This document shows positions 62,460-64,000 of a DNA stretch of 64,000 nt, piece after piece. Made by a program: the position numbers and the translations under genes. Source of the DNA: Chionis minor (Eukaryota > Chordata > Aves > Charadriiformes > Chionididae). The notes under the pieces are model-generated. The model was not told where the DNA came from. It ran no database searches and saw nothing but the letters and a program-made list of their open reading frames with translations. The stretch covers positions 1,686,198-1,750,197 of the forward strand of contig VZSF01006722.1 of assembly GCA_013398295.1 (NCBI GenBank), given 5' to 3'. Every line of letters starts with the position of its first letter. The first letter of the stretch is position 1.

Positions 62460-62650
62460 GAGCCATAAACATGAGCTGCAGCGAATGCCAGCTGGGAAGA
62501 GAAATGCATCACCGTGTCTCATTAATGGAAGAAGTTGCTCCGCGGGGCAGTCGGCAAGTTGCTCGCAGGCTCCCCTTTGAAGCCAGCCAGAAGACAGCAG
62601 TTCATGTTCACCAGGAACTACTTTCTAATTGCTTTCATCTTCCTTTAGAT
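62460..62650. promoter_or_regulatory. Candidate conserved patch with a small frame
   Basis: This short GC-richer block has an ATTAATGG homeodomain-type word, a TCCGCGGGGC block and a later CTAATTGCTTTC. An ATG frame (62,471-62,653, 60 codons, translation rich in charged residues and ending LPLD) lies inside, starting AACATGA, but it has no known homologue in my memory. It may be a conserved regulatory element or chance. Confidence 0.18.
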
Positions 62651-64000
62651 TGAACCAGTATTTTAACAAACAGAATAACATTTTAAAAGATGCCACCACC
62701 ATATAGCTGGGACAGTTTACAGGCTGCTGCTTTGGGAGGGAGATGGCCCTCCAACACTTCTCTGGGGCTGAGGGAAACTGGTATTTCTGCTAGCAATAGC
62801 CAAGAGTCTGAGGAACATATAACGTTCTCCAAGCAGCTCCCAGGCCTCCCAGGGTCAGCGCTCCAGTAGTGCCAAGCACCATCCTGCAGCCACACCGATG
62901 TGGGCTGAGAAACCAGAGCTTCCAGATCTTTGGCCCAGCTGCCTCTTCGGAGCTAGCTGAGCTTTTGAAATATCCAGGCTTTTTGCGGAGCACCCAAGAG
63001 GTAAGCACCATTTACTGCTGGGACTTGCACAGTTTTCAAAGTCTTAGCTCCACACCACCGAGCCTGGAAGTGCAAGGTATTAGGCTTTCCTGCAAGGAGT
63101 ATCTTCAGGTAACAGGCTCCCCTTCAGCCTGCCATGAGTCCAGATGTGACTGTGCGAACCTGTCTTTGATTTACTGAAATCAGATAAAATCTGAAATGTT
63201 TCCAATTAAATATTTTGGAAAAGTCTTCTGACCAGCTCTCCTCCCTCATCTACCCATCAACTCTGCCTCTAGTTTGCTGGGTCTGATGAAGCTGTGTCCT
63301 CGGAGATCTGCAAGGAAGGACTAGAAGAAATGGAGGGGAGAAGAAGGAAGCAGTAGGAAAAAAGGAAATCTTGATTCTCTCTTGTCCTGTGCCTGACTCT
63401 CACTTAAATTAATGAAGAACAATAGAATAATGCAACACAAAAAGAAGTAAAAATACATCCTTTGTACATAGAGGGTACTTCTCACCCTCTGACTATGACT
63501 TGGTCACTGTCAACATCCTGTAACGCTGTGAAGCACGCAGTTCATGAGACACTGTCAGAAGACTTGGCGTGCAAAGCAGGCCACAATAGCAAGCAATGGC
63601 AGATTTGCATGGCAGGCCTTTCCACCATAGCGCAATTAGCCTATTGTATCAGTGTAGGCATGACTAAGGACAGCGGGATGTGAAGGTAGATGATAGGGAC
63701 AAAGTGAATGATTAAATGGCCTTAGACTTAACTTGTGACCTCATTCCATCACAAACAGCAAACAGTGAAAGAACCTGTGTGTAGATCAAACAACCTGGCA
63801 GGGTTAGGGGAGCACGTGAGACAAAAGAAAGAGCACACTGCACACATTCTTGGGCTGCCACAATGTGCAGTCGGCAGCAGCGACAAAGAAGATCCAGGCA
63901 GCAGCTGGGTCTCGGAACAACCCAGCTGCCTACCTGGGGAGATGATCAGGCTTCTTCCACAGACAACAAAGCAGCAGCTGCTGACTAAGGAGAGCCAAGA
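62651..64000. other. Non-coding stretch to the window end
   Basis: Mixed composition, slightly richer in GC than average up to 63,130. Frames at 62,869-63,177 and 63,462-63,683 were examined and not recognised. The last 150 bases contain several CAGCAGC words but no long repeat. Confidence 0.5.

Overview
This window looks like non-coding DNA from a bird nuclear chromosome. The base composition is AT-rich and CpG-poor, single-base microsatellites are scattered through it, and the only recognisable dispersed repeats are CR1 (chicken repeat 1) LINE fragments and one retroviral solo LTR. Young CR1 3' ends with tails of the ATTCTGTG / ATTCTATG type point to an avian genome. I cannot name the species, the chromosome or the neighbouring genes. 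I found no protein-coding exon of a host gene, no rRNA or tRNA gene, no CRISPR array and no bacterial-style operon. Most of the longer open frames use TTG, GTG or ATT as their first codon, or are antisense to CR1, and are best read as chance.

Layout: bases 1-8,100 are single-copy-like DNA with one candidate conserved regulatory stretch (about 4,980-5,770) and a CA microsatellite (7,756-7,786). An ERVL-like solo LTR with TG...CA ends and a near-perfect 5-bp target duplication sits at 8,124-8,791. A CR1 3' end lies at 10,760-11,008. Between 12.3 and 17.9 kb lie several regulatory-looking patches: paired CAATTAAG sites, a 43-bp dyad whose two arms each carry a HOX-PBX-like TGATTTA site, an RFX X-box-like site, and a small CpG-rich patch with a YY1-like site and two CACGTG E-boxes, one inside a 16-bp perfect palindrome. 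From 18 to 25.8 kb I see nothing beyond simple repeats.

A long reverse-strand CR1 (25,786-26,634) keeps part of its reverse transcriptase and its 3' end but lacks roughly 0.4 kb between them, exactly at an ambiguous base (N, 26,417). Further CR1 copies lie at 31,331-31,642 and 33,753-34,007. The latter abuts a much older CR1 in the opposite orientation (34,013-34,320). Another old CR1 lies at 41,465-42,140 and a young one of a different subfamily at 50,055-50,303. A purine-only, G-run-rich tract (31,821-31,910) lies 60 bp before the second N (31,970). The remainder to 64,000 is unremarkable apart from two candidate conserved patches near 55.7 and 62.5 kb.

I see no set of genes working together and no evidence for a new biological system. 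The most defensible observations are the candidate promoter/enhancer patches between 16.4 and 17.9 kb and the structure of the repeats. The regulatory calls are motif-based inference and would need comparative alignment or chromatin data.
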